A program made the translations under genes and the position numbers. DNA of 64,000 nucleotides, taken from Litorilituus sediminis (GTDB taxonomy: Bacteria; Pseudomonadota; Gammaproteobacteria; Enterobacterales; Alteromonadaceae). Position 1 is the stretch's first letter; each line of letters opens with the position of its first letter. Under the pieces are notes generated by a model that searched no databases, had not been told where the DNA came from, and was given only the letters and a program-made list of their open reading frames with translations. Location of the stretch: positions 4,154,001 through 4,218,000 of the forward strand of contig NZ_CP034759.1 of assembly GCF_004295665.1 (NCBI RefSeq), read 5' to 3'. Below, in pieces: positions 1-9,468 of this stretch.

Positions 1-789
1 AAAACCGTTACCGCGCGTATGAAGGTTGAGCTTGCGCTGAGAAGGGCGGTAAAAAATAACGAGTTTGTTCTACATTATCAGCCGGTCGTATCGCTTAAAT
101 CTGGAAATATAGTGGGCGCTGAAGCACTTATTCGCTGGCAGCATCCAACAGACGGTTTGGTATACCCTGATAGTTTTATTGCTATTGCTGAAGAGACAGG
201 TTTGATTGAGACCATTGGTCAATGGGTGGTTATGCAAGCATGTAAAGATTTGAAAAATTGGCATAACCAAGGGTTAAAATTAAATGTTGCCGTGAATGTT
301 TCTAGTAGGCAATGTAAGCAAACCAGTGCCACACCGATAGCTGAAGTCATTGAGACAGCACTGGCAGAGAATGACATTCAGCCGAATCATTTAAAAGTTG
401 AGATCACCGAGAGTTTATTAATGGATAATTCCAAGGAAATGATTTCAACCTTACAAAAAATCCGCTCGCTTGGTGTTGCTATTCATATGGATGACTTTGG
501 TACTGGCTATTCTTCGTTAAGTTATTTAAAACATTTCCCTATTGATGTTTTGAAAATTGATCGCTCTTTTATTGAAGGAGCAATAGATGATAAGACTGAT
601 GCAAGTTTAGTAGAGGCCGTTGTTCTTATTGGTCACAGTTTAAACTTAAAGCTTGTGGGCGAGGGCATAGAAACGCAACAACATTTTGATTATTTGCAAT
701 CTTTAGGTTGCGATTATGGTCAAGGTTATCATATATCTAAACCTATTCCGGCTCAGGCATTTATCGAGCTTTGTTTAAATAAGCGCTAA
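1..789 (+). CDS. EAL-domain c-di-GMP phosphodiesterase, C-terminal part (5' truncated by window)
   Basis: The reading frame is open from base 1, so the protein continues upstream of the window. What is visible is a full EAL domain, which hydrolyses cyclic di-GMP to pGpG. The signature residues are present: an EALIRW motif near residue 40, EITES, the DDFGTGYSSL loop, KIDRSF, and GEGIET close to the end. The catalytic set therefore looks intact and the domain is probably active. The opening residues resemble the linker after a GGDEF domain in dual GGDEF-EAL proteins, but that part cannot be seen. The gene ends 86 bases before ubiF. Confidence 0.9.
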   Translation, partial: KTVTARMKVELALRRAVKNNEFVLHYQPVVSLKSGNIVGAEALIRWQHPTDGLVYPDSFIAIAEETGLIETIGQWVVMQACKDLKNWHNQGLKLNVAVNVSSRQCKQTSATPIAEVIETALAENDIQPNHLKVEITESLLMDNSKEMISTLQKIRSLGVAIHMDDFGTGYSSLSYLKHFPIDVLKIDRSFIEGAIDDKTDASLVEAVVLIGHSLNLKLVGEGIETQQHFDYLQSLGCDYGQGYHISKPIPAQAFIELCLNKR

Positions 790-875
790 CTTATTTTTAG
801 TAAAATTTCTCAGGCAAGTCATGAATGCATGGGGTAGAATGTTGGCAATGTAAATTGCTTAGTGAACAATAAGAG

Positions 876-2081
876 ATGGAAAATTTTGATTGTGTGGTAA
901 TCGGTGGTGGCATGGTTGGTGCTGCTAGTGCACTATCTTTGGCAAACCTAGGCTTGCGAGTGGCTGTTGTTGAGCAATTTAAGCCTAAAGAGTTTGCTAA
1001 AGAGCAGCCGCTTGATCTGAGAGTTTCCGCTATATCATTAGCCTCACAACATTTACTCACCCAGTTAAACTGCTGGCAGCAAATAAAGCAATGGCGAACA
1101 TGTCAATATAAGCGTTTAGGGGTTTGGGAACTACCGTATGCTTATACCGAATTTAACGCTAAAGATATAGCACAAGAGCATCTAGGTGATATCGTAGAGA
1201 ATAGACTATTACAGTTAGCGCTCTGGCAGGAGCTTAACAGTAATCAGAATATATTTTTGTATTGCCCAGAAAGCTTAGTAGATATTGAACAATCAACAGA
1301 TAATGTGATTGTTACCCTAAGCAATTCTACTATAGCTACTAAGTTGCTGATTGGTGCTGATGGCGCTAATTCTAAGGTGCGACAACTCGCAGGTATTGGT
1401 ATAACAGGTTGGGATTATCAGCAATCAGCCATGTTAATCAATGTTGAAACTGAGTTCTCACAGCAAGATATTACTTGGCAGCAATTTACTCCCTCAGGTC
1501 CTGTTGCTTTTTTACCCTTGCCTGGGCAGAGCGAGCTTGGTGGTTATGCCTCATTAGTCTGGTATCACAGTAAAGCAGAAATTAAACGTCTCGCGTCAAT
1601 CTCTAACGCGCAATTAACGTCTGAAATACATCAATATTTTCCAAAGCGCTTAGGTAAAGTAAAGGTGATAGATAAAGCGTCATTCCCGCTTACGCGCCGC
1701 CATGCCAATAGTTATCAGCACAAGCGCATATTACTCGTTGGTGATGCAGCTCATACCATTAACCCTTTGGCAGGCCAAGGTGTTAATTTAGGCTTTAAAG
1801 ACGTAAAAGCATTGCAGAATGTGATTGCATCAGCAATAGCTAATGGTCAGAGTTGGCATAGTGACACTGTGCTTGGTGGCTATGAAAAGGCAAGACGACA
1901 TGATAATTTATTGATGATGTCTACTATGGATGCCTTATACACTAGTTTTAGTCACCCATCATCTTTAGTTAAATTTGCTCGTAATCTTGGCTTTTTAGCT
2001 ATTAATAAACTGCCTTTAATCAATACTCAAATTAAAAATAGAGCTTTAGCGTATGCCTGTGGTGTGACGCTCACTGAATAA
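876..2081 (+). CDS. ubiF: FAD-dependent ubiquinone biosynthesis hydroxylase, UbiF type
   Basis: A flavin monooxygenase of the UbiH/UbiF/VisC family, 401 aa (E. coli UbiF is about 390). The N-terminus has the FAD-binding GGGMVGAASAL loop, the middle has the DG motif (LLIGADGANSKVR), and the C-terminal half has GDAAHTINPLAGQGVNLG. Conserved stretches such as WQQFTPSGPVAFLPL and FPLTRRHA match my memory of UbiF better than UbiH or UbiI. The expected role is hydroxylation of the demethoxyubiquinol ring late in aerobic ubiquinone synthesis. It stands alone here, with no other ubi genes in the window. UbiF versus a paralogue rests on remembered similarity. Confidence 0.85.
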   Translation: MENFDCVVIGGGMVGAASALSLANLGLRVAVVEQFKPKEFAKEQPLDLRVSAISLASQHLLTQLNCWQQIKQWRTCQYKRLGVWELPYAYTEFNAKDIAQEHLGDIVENRLLQLALWQELNSNQNIFLYCPESLVDIEQSTDNVIVTLSNSTIATKLLIGADGANSKVRQLAGIGITGWDYQQSAMLINVETEFSQQDITWQQFTPSGPVAFLPLPGQSELGGYASLVWYHSKAEIKRLASISNAQLTSEIHQYFPKRLGKVKVIDKASFPLTRRHANSYQHKRILLVGDAAHTINPLAGQGVNLGFKDVKALQNVIASAIANGQSWHSDTVLGGYEKARRHDNLLMMSTMDALYTSFSHPSSLVKFARNLGFLAINKLPLINTQIKNRALAYACGVTLTE

Positions 2082-2353
2082 GCGCGAATACGACAATCAA
2101 ACAGAAAGCTTGAATTCAGCAAAGAACCTTGATTAAAGGCTAACAAGTTTAGCTTTTAAAGACTCTTCTCGGCCTAATGAATGTGCTTTATTAAACATGA
2201 GTTTAAACTTCTGCTCGCATCATAAAAGCTACTGTAACTGCACTTACTTAATGAAAGTTAATGCTCATGCTGCGCGTCTAGCATACAGCCAAAACATCTT
2301 GGCTATAAGATAATAAGTTAGAAAATAATATTTTGTATGGATTACTTGGACTA

Positions 2354-2455
2354 TGGTACGGGAGGAGAGACTTGAACTCTGACATCAAAAAAAGAAACAC
2401 TGGAACCCTACATATCTAATGTAAGCAGCGCGTCTAGCAATTCCGCCTCTCCCGC
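2354..2455 (-). pseudogene. tRNA-Leu-like copy with enlarged anticodon arm
   Basis: This 102-nt copy keeps the acceptor stem of the intact tRNA-Leu genes (GCGGGAG with CTCCCGT), the CCA end, the T arm and most of the D arm. The anticodon arm is lengthened. The inserted part can fold into a 7-bp stem (CTTACAT with ATGTAGG) around the loop TAGAT. The variable arm is also longer and holds a run of T. It probably does not decode normally. Confidence 0.7.
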
Positions 2456-2553
2456 ATAAGGTAGTAAAGTTTTATAGAAACTTGGATTATTGCATCATGT
2501 ATTGGCAAAGATGAAATTTAAGAAAAGTATATTTTGATTAGATTGCTGGGCGA

Positions 2554-2646
2554 TGGTACGGGAGGAGAGACTTGAACTCTCACATCAAAGATGCTGGAAC
2601 CGTACATGTCTAATATAAGCAGCGCGTCTAACAGCTCAACCAAAAC
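2554..2646 (-). pseudogene. tRNA-Leu-like copy, 5' half decayed
   Basis: The CCA end, T arm, variable arm and 3' anticodon strand match the neighbouring tRNA-Leu copies. The 5' acceptor strand is replaced by unrelated sequence (CATGTTTTGG...), so no acceptor stem can form. The anticodon arm carries the same kind of insertion as the other degenerate copies. The far end is approximate. Confidence 0.65.
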
Positions 2647-2701
2647 ATGATGAGTAAAAAGCTATAAATGAGAAAAGAATTTATTTGGATTGTTTGGGCG
2701 A

Positions 2702-2797
2702 TGGTACGGGAGGAGAGACTTGAACTCTCACATCAAAGATACTGGAACCGTACATGTCTAATACAAGCAGCGCGTCTACCAATTCCGACACTCCTGC
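2702..2797 (-). pseudogene. tRNA-Leu-like copy with enlarged anticodon arm
   Basis: This 96-nt copy has the CCA end, T arm and D arm of tRNA-Leu. The 5' acceptor strand reads GCAGGAG, giving an A-C mismatch in the stem, and the D region has one further change. The anticodon arm is 12 nt longer than in the intact genes at 3214 and 3672. It belongs to the first 256-bp repeat unit. Confidence 0.7.
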
Positions 2798-2816
2798 ATA
2801 AGGTGGTAAAGTTTTT

Positions 2817-2894
2817 AAAGAGACCTGAACTCTCATATCAAAGATACAGGAACCTACTAATTTCTAATAGAAAGCAGCGCGTCTAACAACTCAA
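2817..2894 (-). pseudogene. tRNA-Leu-like half copy, no CCA end
   Basis: The T-arm, variable-arm and anticodon-arm sequence is recognisable, but the CCA end and the 5' acceptor strand are lost. The anticodon arm insert contains the hairpin TTTCT-ATT-AGAAA. The same half copy recurs 256 bp further on. The edges are approximate. Confidence 0.55.
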
Positions 2895-2957
2895 CCAAAA
2901 CATGATGAGTAAATAGCTAATAAATGAAGAAAGAATTTATTTGGATTGTTTGGGCGA

Positions 2958-3053
2958 TGGTACGGGAGGAGAGACTTGAACTCTCACATCAAAGATACTG
3001 GAACCGTACATGTCTAATACAAGCAGCGCGTCTACCAATTCCGCCACTCCTGC
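2958..3053 (-). pseudogene. tRNA-Leu-like copy with enlarged anticodon arm
   Basis: A near-identical copy of the 2702-2797 segment, exactly 256 bp downstream. The D region (GGCGGAATTGG) agrees with the intact tRNA-Leu here, unlike the first copy. The anticodon arm insert and the acceptor mismatch (GCAGGAG) are kept. Confidence 0.7.
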
Positions 3054-3072
3054 ATAAGGTGGTAAAGTTTTT

Positions 3073-3150
3073 AAAGAGACCTGAACTCTCATATCAAAGA
3101 TACAGGAACCTACTAATTTCTAATAGAAAGCAGCGCGTCTAACAACTCAA
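3073..3150 (-). pseudogene. tRNA-Leu-like half copy, no CCA end
   Basis: The second occurrence of the half copy seen at 2817-2894, 256 bp away and essentially identical. It lacks an acceptor stem and a CCA end. Confidence 0.55.
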
Positions 3151-3213
3151 CCAAAACATGATGAGTAAATAGCTAATAAATGAAGAAAGAATTTATTTGG
3201 ATTGTTTGGGCGA

Positions 3214-3297
<84 letters not shown>

Positions 3298-3316
3298 ATA
3301 AGGTAGTAAAGTTTTT

Positions 3317-3390
3317 AAAGAGACTTGAACTCTCACACCAAAGATACTGGAACCTGCTATTTTCTAATAGAAAGCAGCGCGTCTATCAAT
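3317..3390 (-). pseudogene. tRNA-Leu-like half copy, no CCA end
   Basis: A half copy related to those at 2817 and 3073 but diverged. Its anticodon arm forms a longer hairpin: CTGC pairs with GCAG outside TTTCT-ATT-AGAAA. It lacks both acceptor strands. It lies between the intact tRNA-Leu and the first tRNA-Gln. Confidence 0.5.
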
Positions 3391-3434
3391 TTGCTACTTC
3401 AGCATCATTTAAGTTATTCATTTGGAAATGAAAG

Positions 3435-3509
3435 TGGCAGGGGTAAGAGGATTTGAACCTCTGAATGACGGGATCAAAACCCGCTGCCTTACCGCTTGGC
3501 TATACCCCT
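3435..3509 (-). tRNA. tRNA-Gln (anticodon TTG)
   Basis: 75 nt including CCA. The anticodon loop is TTTTGAT, giving TTG, which reads CAA. The acceptor pairs AGGGGTA with TACCCCT, followed by discriminator G. It is identical to the next copy. Confidence 0.95.
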
Positions 3510-3558
3510 GCAGAAAACCGTTTGTAATTACATTGAATTCTTTTGAATTGAAAAGAAG

Positions 3559-3633
3559 TGGCAGGGGTAAGAGGATTTGAACCTCTGAATGACGGGATCA
3601 AAACCCGCTGCCTTACCGCTTGGCTATACCCCT
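3559..3633 (-). tRNA. tRNA-Gln (anticodon TTG)
   Basis: A second, identical 75-nt tRNA-Gln. The order Met-Leu(TAG)-Gln-Gln recalls the metT-leuW-glnU-glnW operon of E. coli. Confidence 0.95.
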
Positions 3634-3671
3634 GCAATGTACTTACTTTTTACAACTGACGTTGTTAGAAA

Positions 3672-3755
<84 letters not shown>

Positions 3756-3787
3756 ATTTCTAATATTCACACAATCCTTATGTGAAA

Positions 3788-3864
3788 TGGTGGCTACACC
3801 GGGATTTGAACCTGGGACCCCATCATTATGAGTGATGTGCTCTAACCAACTGAGCTATGTAGCC
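3788..3864 (-). tRNA. tRNA-Met (anticodon CAT, elongator)
   Basis: 77 nt including CCA. The anticodon arm reads CACTCATAATG with anticodon CAT. The first acceptor pair is a normal G-C and the body lacks the initiator-type GGG/CCC anticodon stem, so it is the elongator. It is the promoter-proximal gene of the tRNA cluster. Confidence 0.93.
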
Positions 3865-3895
3865 TTACCAACCTGCTCTGTAGCAAGTGCGGCGT

Positions 3896-3924
3896 ATTAT
3901 GCTAATCTGCTTGCCGTACGTCAA
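3896..3924 (-). promoter_or_regulatory. Promoter of the tRNA cluster
   Basis: On the minus strand the -35 box TTGACG (3919-3924) and the -10 box CATAAT (3896-3901) are separated by exactly 17 bases. A GC-rich stretch (ACGCCGC) follows the -10, the discriminator type expected at stringently controlled stable-RNA promoters. The first tRNA base is about 30 bases downstream. Confidence 0.75.
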
Positions 3925-4008
3925 CCGTTTTTTTCGAAAAAATTACACTTTTTGTTTGTTTGGCTAATGCGTGTGCAATTTGGTGGTTAACTATGCAGTA
4001 TTTTAAGA

Positions 4009-4046
4009 AAAAACGCATTATCTAGTAAATAAAGTAATGCGTTTTT
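4009..4046. terminator. Bidirectional Rho-independent terminator
   Basis: The arms AAAACGCATTA and TAATGCGTTTT flank a short loop, with T tracts in both directions. It terminates the DUF3718 gene on the minus strand, upstream of the tRNA promoter. Confidence 0.7.
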
Positions 4047-4069
4047 GTTTTTATTGAAGGGGAAAGTAA

Positions 4070-4411
4070 TTATCTTTCTTTTGCTTCTTCAGCTAAATGT
4101 GCAGAATGTTTAGATAGCTCTTCGATTTCCGGTTTAACTTTTTTTGCGGGTAATTTACCAATAATGAATTCACCTACTTCTAACGCATTAGATTTTGCTG
4201 CAAAAACAAGCAAGCTACTGCCATTACACTCTAAACCAGTGTAGATATTGCGCATTTTTAATTTGTTTTGCTTTAAAAAAGCTCTTAAACGACTTTTATC
4301 GTTTGCTTGCACGTACTCACATACGCGTAATGTTAAGTTGTCTGCTTGCGCAGGTGTTGCCGTTAATGAGCTTGCAGCTACCAATGTTGCTAATAAAAGA
4401 ACTTTTTTCAT
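4070..4411 (-). CDS. Small exported DUF3718 protein
   Basis: 113 aa with a clear signal peptide (hydrophobic stretch, then ATPAQA cleavage region near residue 23). The mature part has two conserved-looking cysteines (VCEYV and LECNG) and the LLVFAAKSNALEVGEFIIGKLP segment that I associate with the DUF3718 family of Alteromonadales. A disulfide between the cysteines is likely in the periplasm. The function is unknown. It stands alone; the 332 bases upstream, towards ychF, hold only the ychF terminator and no other feature I can name. Confidence 0.7.
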   Translation of the reverse strand: MKKVLLLATLVAASSLTATPAQADNLTLRVCEYVQANDKSRLRAFLKQNKLKMRNIYTGLECNGSSLLVFAAKSNALEVGEFIIGKLPAKKVKPEIEELSKHSAHLAEEAKER

Positions 4412-4687
4412 TAGAGCACCTTATTATTGTTAAGTAAAAATATGGTTTGACAAAGAAAGTGTAGACTAAGAATTGTGTTATTTAGATATTTTTCGAGAAA
4501 ATAGCTAAAAAAACGTTTCTACAGTTTTGATTTTCTTGTGATTTCAGCGCGCATTCTATTGCACTAGAGTGTAAAAACAAGCTTTAATTGAGGAGATGTT
4601 AATCTTTAACTTTCAATTAACTTAAGGTTTACATGGCGATATATTAGACGATATAAGAGTGCTAAAAAATTGGCAAAAAAGATATAA

Positions 4688-4715
4688 AAAAGGCTCATAT
4701 TGAATGAGCCTTTTT
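4688..4715 (-). terminator. Terminator after ychF
   Basis: The arms AAGGCTCAT and ATGAGCCTT surround a 4-base loop, with A and T runs on either side. It lies about 30 bases beyond the ychF stop codon. Confidence 0.85.
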
Positions 4716-4743
4716 ACTATTGAAATTTGTAATGCGTTAATGA

Positions 4744-5835
4744 TTAAACATTAAATCTAAAGTGAACAACATCGCCATCTTTAACAGGGTAGTCTTTCCC
4801 TTCTAAGCGCCATTTTCCGGCTTCTTTAGCACCTGCTTCACCGTTAAACTCAATAAAGTCATCATAACTAACCACTTCAGCGCGAATAAAGCCTTTTTCA
4901 AAATCAGTATGAATAACGCCAGCAGCCTGAGGTGCAGTGGCATTTTGTTTTACTGTCCATGCACGAACTTCTTTAACACCGGCAGTAAAGTAGGTTTGTA
5001 AACTTAATAAGCCATAACCTGAGTTGATCACGCGGTTTAAGCCTGGCTCTTCTAAGCCCATTTCAGCCATAAACTCAATACGATCATCTTCATCCATTTC
5101 AGATAATTCGCCTTCTATCTCGGCACATACGGCAACCACAACCGCACCTTCTTTTTCAGCAATATCACGAACGATATCTAAATAAGGGTTATCTTCAAAA
5201 CCATCGTCATTGACATTAGCAATGTACATGGTTGGTTTTACGGTTAAGAAGTTTAAGTATTTTACCGCGGCTAACTCTTCTTTACTTAACTCAAGAGAGC
5301 GGATCATTTGCCCGTCTTCAACATGCTTAAGTATTTTTTCCAGTACAGGTAGTTCAAACTTAGCGTCTTTATCGCCACCTTTAGCGCGTTTTGTTTGACG
5401 TACAATAGCACGTTCAGCGGTATCCATATCAGCAAGGGCTAATTCTGTATTGATAACATCAATATCGTCCGCTGGGCTGATTTTGTTGGCAACGTGAATA
5501 ATGTTGTCATTTTCAAAACAACGCACTACATGACCTATGGCGTCAGTTTCACGAATGTTTGCTAAGAATTTATTACCTAAACCTTCACCTTTTGATGCGC
5601 CTGCAACCAGACCGGCAATATCAACAAATTCCATGGTGGTTGGAATAACGCGTTCAGGGTTGACGATATCTGCTAATTTATCAAGACGCGGATCAGGTAC
5701 TGGTACTACACCTGTGTTCGGTTCAATAGTACAAAAAGGGAAGTTTGCAGCTTCAATACCTGCTTTGGTTAGCGCATTAAATAAAGTAGATTTACCTACA
5801 TTTGGTAAGCCAACGATGCCACATTTAAATCCCAT
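4744..5835 (-). CDS. ychF: Redox-regulated ATPase YchF (Obg family)
   Basis: 363 aa, the usual length. The N-terminus has the P-loop [10 protein letters not shown], a DIAGLV switch with the KGEGLGNKF continuation, and the family's non-canonical NVND in place of NKxD, which favours ATP over GTP. A C-terminal TGS domain follows (VKEVRAWTV...[10 protein letters not shown]). It is a conserved ribosome-associated ATPase linked to stress responses. It lies 57 bases downstream of pth in the same direction, the pth-ychF pairing common in Gammaproteobacteria, and is probably co-transcribed with it. Confidence 0.97.
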   Translation of the reverse strand: MGFKCGIVGLPNVGKSTLFNALTKAGIEAANFPFCTIEPNTGVVPVPDPRLDKLADIVNPERVIPTTMEFVDIAGLVAGASKGEGLGNKFLANIRETDAIGHVVRCFENDNIIHVANKISPADDIDVINTELALADMDTAERAIVRQTKRAKGGDKDAKFELPVLEKILKHVEDGQMIRSLELSKEELAAVKYLNFLTVKPTMYIANVNDDGFEDNPYLDIVRDIAEKEGAVVVAVCAEIEGELSEMDEDDRIEFMAEMGLEEPGLNRVINSGYGLLSLQTYFTAGVKEVRAWTVKQNATAPQAAGVIHTDFEKGFIRAEVVSYDDFIEFNGEAGAKEAGKWRLEGKDYPVKDGDVVHFRFNV

Positions 5836-5892
5836 AATTTTTACCTACTTTTTTGATATATAATTTGCAATGGTCTACTTTGCTTTGAGCAA

Positions 5893-6474
5893 TTAGCCTT
5901 TAAAGGCATGTAAGCGCTGTTGAGCTTTGGTAAGACCGTCAGTTTGCCAAATGTCAAAGCAACGGCTTGCTTCGTCAACGGCTTGTTCAATTGAGCTTTG
6001 TTCACTTGCGGGCGCTTTACCTAGCACATGGCCTGTTACCTTGTCGCGGTGACCTGGATGACCTATGCCAATTCGCAAGCGATAAAAATCTTTGTTATTT
6101 GCCATGCGGGCAATAATGTCTTTTAAGCCATTATGTCCACCATGACCACCACCTTGTTTAATTTTTACAGTACCAGGTAGCATATCCATTTCATCGTGCG
6201 CAATGAGAATATTTTCAACATTAATACGGAAAAAGTTTGCTAAGGGAGCGACAGCTTGACCACTTCGATTCATAAAGGTTGTCGGGATAAGTAGGTGAAC
6301 TACTTGATTGGCGATTAAGCCTTTACCGTAGAGGCCTGAGTATTTTTTTTCCGGGCGAAGAGCAATATTATTGCGTCGAGCTAGTTCTTCAACGAACCAG
6401 ACACCAGCATTGTGGCGAGTTTTGCTATATTCGGGGCCAGGATTACCTAGCCCCGCAATTAATTTAATCGTCAT
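5893..6474 (-). CDS. pth: Peptidyl-tRNA hydrolase
   Basis: 193 aa, typical length. It frees tRNA from peptidyl-tRNA that has dropped off ribosomes. The GLGNPGPEY opening, the catalytic histidine in TRHNAG (H21), the FMNRSG loop, HDEMD and the [12 protein letters not shown] substrate loop are all present. It lies 35 bases downstream of rplY and 57 upstream of ychF, so the three probably form one transcript. Confidence 0.97.
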   Translation of the reverse strand: MTIKLIAGLGNPGPEYSKTRHNAGVWFVEELARRNNIALRPEKKYSGLYGKGLIANQVVHLLIPTTFMNRSGQAVAPLANFFRINVENILIAHDEMDMLPGTVKIKQGGGHGGHNGLKDIIARMANNKDFYRLRIGIGHPGHRDKVTGHVLGKAPASEQSSIEQAVDEASRCFDIWQTDGLTKAQQRLHAFKG

Positions 6475-6509
6475 AGATTATTACACTTAAAAAAATGTAT
6501 TAACGATTA

Positions 6510-7127
6510 TTATTCTGCAGTATCTTCTTCTGCAGCTTCGTCGTCACTTGCTTTGCCTTTTGGAGCATTAGCTGTAACAACTGCTTGGTCATGACTCTCA
6601 CCTTTGGCTAATTCGTCAGAGGTAACACCTGCTGGTAATTTAACGTCAGATAAGTGTAATGTTTGACCAAGTTCAAGATCTGCTAAGTCAACTTCGATGA
6701 ACTCAGGTAAATCTTTTGGTAAACAAGTTACTGCGATTTCATTGATGTGGTGAGCAATTTTAGCACCTGTCTTCGCTGCAACATCTTCGTTTAAGAAGTG
6801 AACAGGAACGTTAGCGTGAACAGCATGCTTAGCATCGATACGGATGAAATCTAAGTGCATGATAACGTCTTTGTATGGGTGACGTTGCATGTCTTTAATT
6901 AAACATTCAACAGCTTTGCCATCAACGTTTAATGTTAATACGTGTGAGTAGAAAGCTTCTTCTTGTTGAGCACGGTAAACATTTTTGTGCTCTAAAGTTA
7001 AAGAAACAGGTTCTTGGTTCTCACCGTAAAGGATAGCAGGAACTTTATTCGCGTGACGTAGGCGGCGGCTCGCACCTTTCCCCAGGTCAGTACGTACTTC
7101 TGCATCCAAAGTAAATAAATCAGTCAT
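6510..7127 (-). CDS. rplY: 50S ribosomal protein L25/general stress protein Ctc
   Basis: 205 aa, the long two-domain Ctc form, not the 94-aa E. coli L25. Residues 1-90 form the 5S rRNA-binding L25 domain ([20 protein letters not shown]). The C-terminal TL5-like domain follows, with an acidic tail ([11 protein letters not shown]). It is part of the large subunit central protuberance. It leads the rplY-pth-ychF cluster. A prs terminator lies within the 263-base gap upstream, so rplY should have its own promoter. Confidence 0.95.
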   Translation of the reverse strand: MTDLFTLDAEVRTDLGKGASRRLRHANKVPAILYGENQEPVSLTLEHKNVYRAQQEEAFYSHVLTLNVDGKAVECLIKDMQRHPYKDVIMHLDFIRIDAKHAVHANVPVHFLNEDVAAKTGAKIAHHINEIAVTCLPKDLPEFIEVDLADLELGQTLHLSDVKLPAGVTSDELAKGESHDQAVVTANAPKGKASDDEAAEEDTAE

Positions 7128-7343
7128 GTTTAATACTCTTGTTAAACTAAAGTTAAGTCTTGTTTTTTGCGACCAAAAACAAGGATATTGGCTTTGTTAT
7201 CTCTGCAATTATTTAGTCACTTTAAGCAAGTAAATTAAGTGCCAGATAAAAAAGGCGCGAAATGATAACACTTCAATTAAATTAAAGCTATGTATTGTTG
7301 AAAAATATTAGCGTTCATATGAGCTAATGAATAAAGCAATAAA

Positions 7344-7367
7344 AAAGCCAGCGTGATGCTGGCTTTT
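7344..7367 (-). terminator. Terminator after prs
   Basis: The arms AAAAGCCAGC and GCTGGCTTTT form a strong hairpin with a T run, 25 bases beyond the prs stop. Confidence 0.85.
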
Positions 7368-7390
7368 GTCGAGGTGTTTTGTCGTTTGAA

Positions 7391-8341
7391 TTATGAGTTT
7401 TCAAACATGGCAGAAATTGATTCTTCATTGCAAACACGACGGATTGCTTCGCTTAACATACCGCTTAATGTTAATTGACGAACCATTTTCAGCTTTTTAA
7501 TTTCTTTAGAAAGTGGGATTGAGTCAGTTACCACAACTTCATCAATAACAGAGTTCTTCAAGTTTTCTGCAGCATTGCCTGATAGTACTGGGTGAGTAGC
7601 GTAGGCAAAAACACGTTTTGCACCGTGCTCTTTTAAGGCTTCTGCGGCTTTGGCTAAAGTACCACCCGTATCAATCATATCATCAACGATAATACAGTCA
7701 CGGCCTTCAACTTCACCAATAATGTGCATAACTTGAGCAACGTTTGCTTTAGGACGACGCTTATCAATAATGGCTAGGTCTGTATCATCTAATAATTTTG
7801 CTACAGCACGTGCACGTACTACGCCGCCAATATCTGGCGATACAACAACTGGGTTATCTAGCTCACGGTTTTTCATGTCTTCTAAAAGAATAGGTGTACC
7901 AAATACGTTATCTACTGGTACATCGAAGAAACCTTGAATTTGTTCTGCGTGTAAGTCAACTGTTAGTACGCGGTCTACGCCAACACTTGAAAGGAAATCT
8001 GCGACAACTTTTGCTGTGATTGGTACACGAGCACTGCGAACACGTCTATCTTGACGAGCATAACCAAAGTATGGAATTACCGCGGTAATACGGCCAGCTG
8101 ATGCACGACGTAATGCGTCGATCATCACAATTAATTCCATTAAATTATCATTTGTAGGTGCACAGGTAGATTGCACGATGAAAACATCTGAACCACGTAC
8201 GTTTTCAGTGATTTCAAAGCTAATTTCACCATCACTAAAGCTGCCAACTTTGGCTTCGCCTAAAGTAATATATAAGCGATTAGCAATTTCTTTGGCCAGT
8301 TCAGGGGTGGCATTACCCGCAAAGATCTTCATGTCAGGCAC
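7391..8341 (-). CDS. prs: Ribose-phosphate pyrophosphokinase
   Basis: It makes PRPP from ribose 5-phosphate and ATP, feeding nucleotide, histidine and tryptophan synthesis. The catalytic flexible-loop region ([18 protein letters not shown]), [11 protein letters not shown] and the PRPP-binding [10 protein letters not shown] are all present. I start it at the GTG at 8341: it reads [10 protein letters not shown] as in E. coli Prs, gives 316 aa (E. coli 315), and has GAGGAA eight bases upstream. An in-frame ATG 27 bases further up would give 325 aa but has no ribosome binding site. It lies downstream of ispE and lolB in the common gammaproteobacterial order. Confidence 0.95.
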   Translation of the reverse strand: MPDMKIFAGNATPELAKEIANRLYITLGEAKVGSFSDGEISFEITENVRGSDVFIVQSTCAPTNDNLMELIVMIDALRRASAGRITAVIPYFGYARQDRRVRSARVPITAKVVADFLSSVGVDRVLTVDLHAEQIQGFFDVPVDNVFGTPILLEDMKNRELDNPVVVSPDIGGVVRARAVAKLLDDTDLAIIDKRRPKANVAQVMHIIGEVEGRDCIIVDDMIDTGGTLAKAAEALKEHGAKRVFAYATHPVLSGNAAENLKNSVIDEVVVTDSIPLSKEIKKLKMVRQLTLSGMLSEAIRRVCNEESISAMFENS

Positions 8342-8506
8342 AGTCAGTTCCTCAGAAACTTTTGACATTAATATTTGACTATTTGTTCAAAGGTGCATTT
8401 GCAACAAATAGCATGAATAAAACAGCATTAACTTTAGGCACTAGTTATTGGCTTAGCAAGTTAATAACTATTGATAATTTTATTTTAAGCAGGTAATAAT
8501 TAGGTA

Positions 8507-9394
8507 TTACAAGCTTGCAATTTGCGTAATTAACGGCGATTTATTTAATCCTTTAGCAACGAAGGACGTAATTCCATTAGGGAGTTTTGCTTGTACTTCG
8601 CACGCCTGTTCTTGGCTGGTAAAGCGTGAAAAAACGCAGGCACCAGTTCCCGTCATTCTTGACGGCGCGTATTCTATCAACCAAGCCAGTAGCTTGGCAA
8701 CCTCAGAGTAGTGTTTTATTACCATGGTTTGACAGTCATTGTGGAAAAATTCATCGTTCATTATGTTTACTAAATGGTCAGGTTTTTCCAGTTTTTCTGT
8801 GTTCCTTGGTAAGTCCCCTGATGTAAATACGCTTTGCGTGGATATGCTGACATTGGGTTTACTGACCAAATACCAAGCTTCTTCTGGTGAGGCTGGCGTG
8901 AATTTCTCGCCAACACCTTGGGCAAAAGCAGCATGACCGTGAATAAAAATAGGCACATCGGCACCAAGGGTTAATCCTAAATGTGCTAATTCAGTTATTG
9001 AGTAGTTTGCTTGCCAAAGGGTGTTAAGTGCCAGTAAAACCGTTGCAGCGTTAGATGAGCCACCGCCGAGTCCGCCGCCCATAGGTAATATTTTATCAAT
9101 GCTTATGTTAACGCCCAAAATAGGGGAGTGCTGATCTTGACGTATTTTTTCTTGTAATAATCGCGCCGCTTTAACAATGAGGTTGTCGTCATCGTTTACG
9201 CCAGCTATCGGTGTCAGTAATTGAATTTTTTCACTGGCAGTAACCGTAAAGGATAGCGTGTCACAGTGATCGAGAAATTGAAATAATGTCTCAAGTTCAT
9301 GGTAGCCATCACTGCGCCTGCCCACTATATGTAAAAACAAATTAAGTTTAGCGGGGGCGCTAAAGGTTTTAGTTTGGTTAATGAATCTATTCAT
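8507..9394 (-). CDS. ispE: 4-diphosphocytidyl-2-C-methyl-D-erythritol kinase
   Basis: 295 aa GHMP kinase of the MEP isoprenoid pathway; it phosphorylates the 2-hydroxyl of CDP-methylerythritol. It has the N-terminal substrate motif PAKLNLFLHIVGRRSDGYHEL, the ATP-binding PMGGGLGGGSSNAATVL loop and the C-terminal SRMTGTGACVF motif. It is flanked by lolB (75 bases upstream) and prs (165 bases downstream), all on the minus strand, matching the lolB-ispE-prs order of E. coli. The three are probably expressed together at least in part. Confidence 0.96.
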   Translation of the reverse strand: MNRFINQTKTFSAPAKLNLFLHIVGRRSDGYHELETLFQFLDHCDTLSFTVTASEKIQLLTPIAGVNDDDNLIVKAARLLQEKIRQDQHSPILGVNISIDKILPMGGGLGGGSSNAATVLLALNTLWQANYSITELAHLGLTLGADVPIFIHGHAAFAQGVGEKFTPASPEEAWYLVSKPNVSISTQSVFTSGDLPRNTEKLEKPDHLVNIMNDEFFHNDCQTMVIKHYSEVAKLLAWLIEYAPSRMTGTGACVFSRFTSQEQACEVQAKLPNGITSFVAKGLNKSPLITQIASL

Positions 9395-9468
9395 AATAAT
9401 GATTTGTTATGCTTTAAAATTAAAGTACGGCTTAATTAAGATAATTTCGGCTATAGCAATACACTTGC

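Noticed and set aside
8342-8368. Upstream ATG start for prs giving 325 aa
   Set aside because: It has no ribosome binding site, while the GTG at 8341 has GAGGAA at good distance and matches the family N-terminus.
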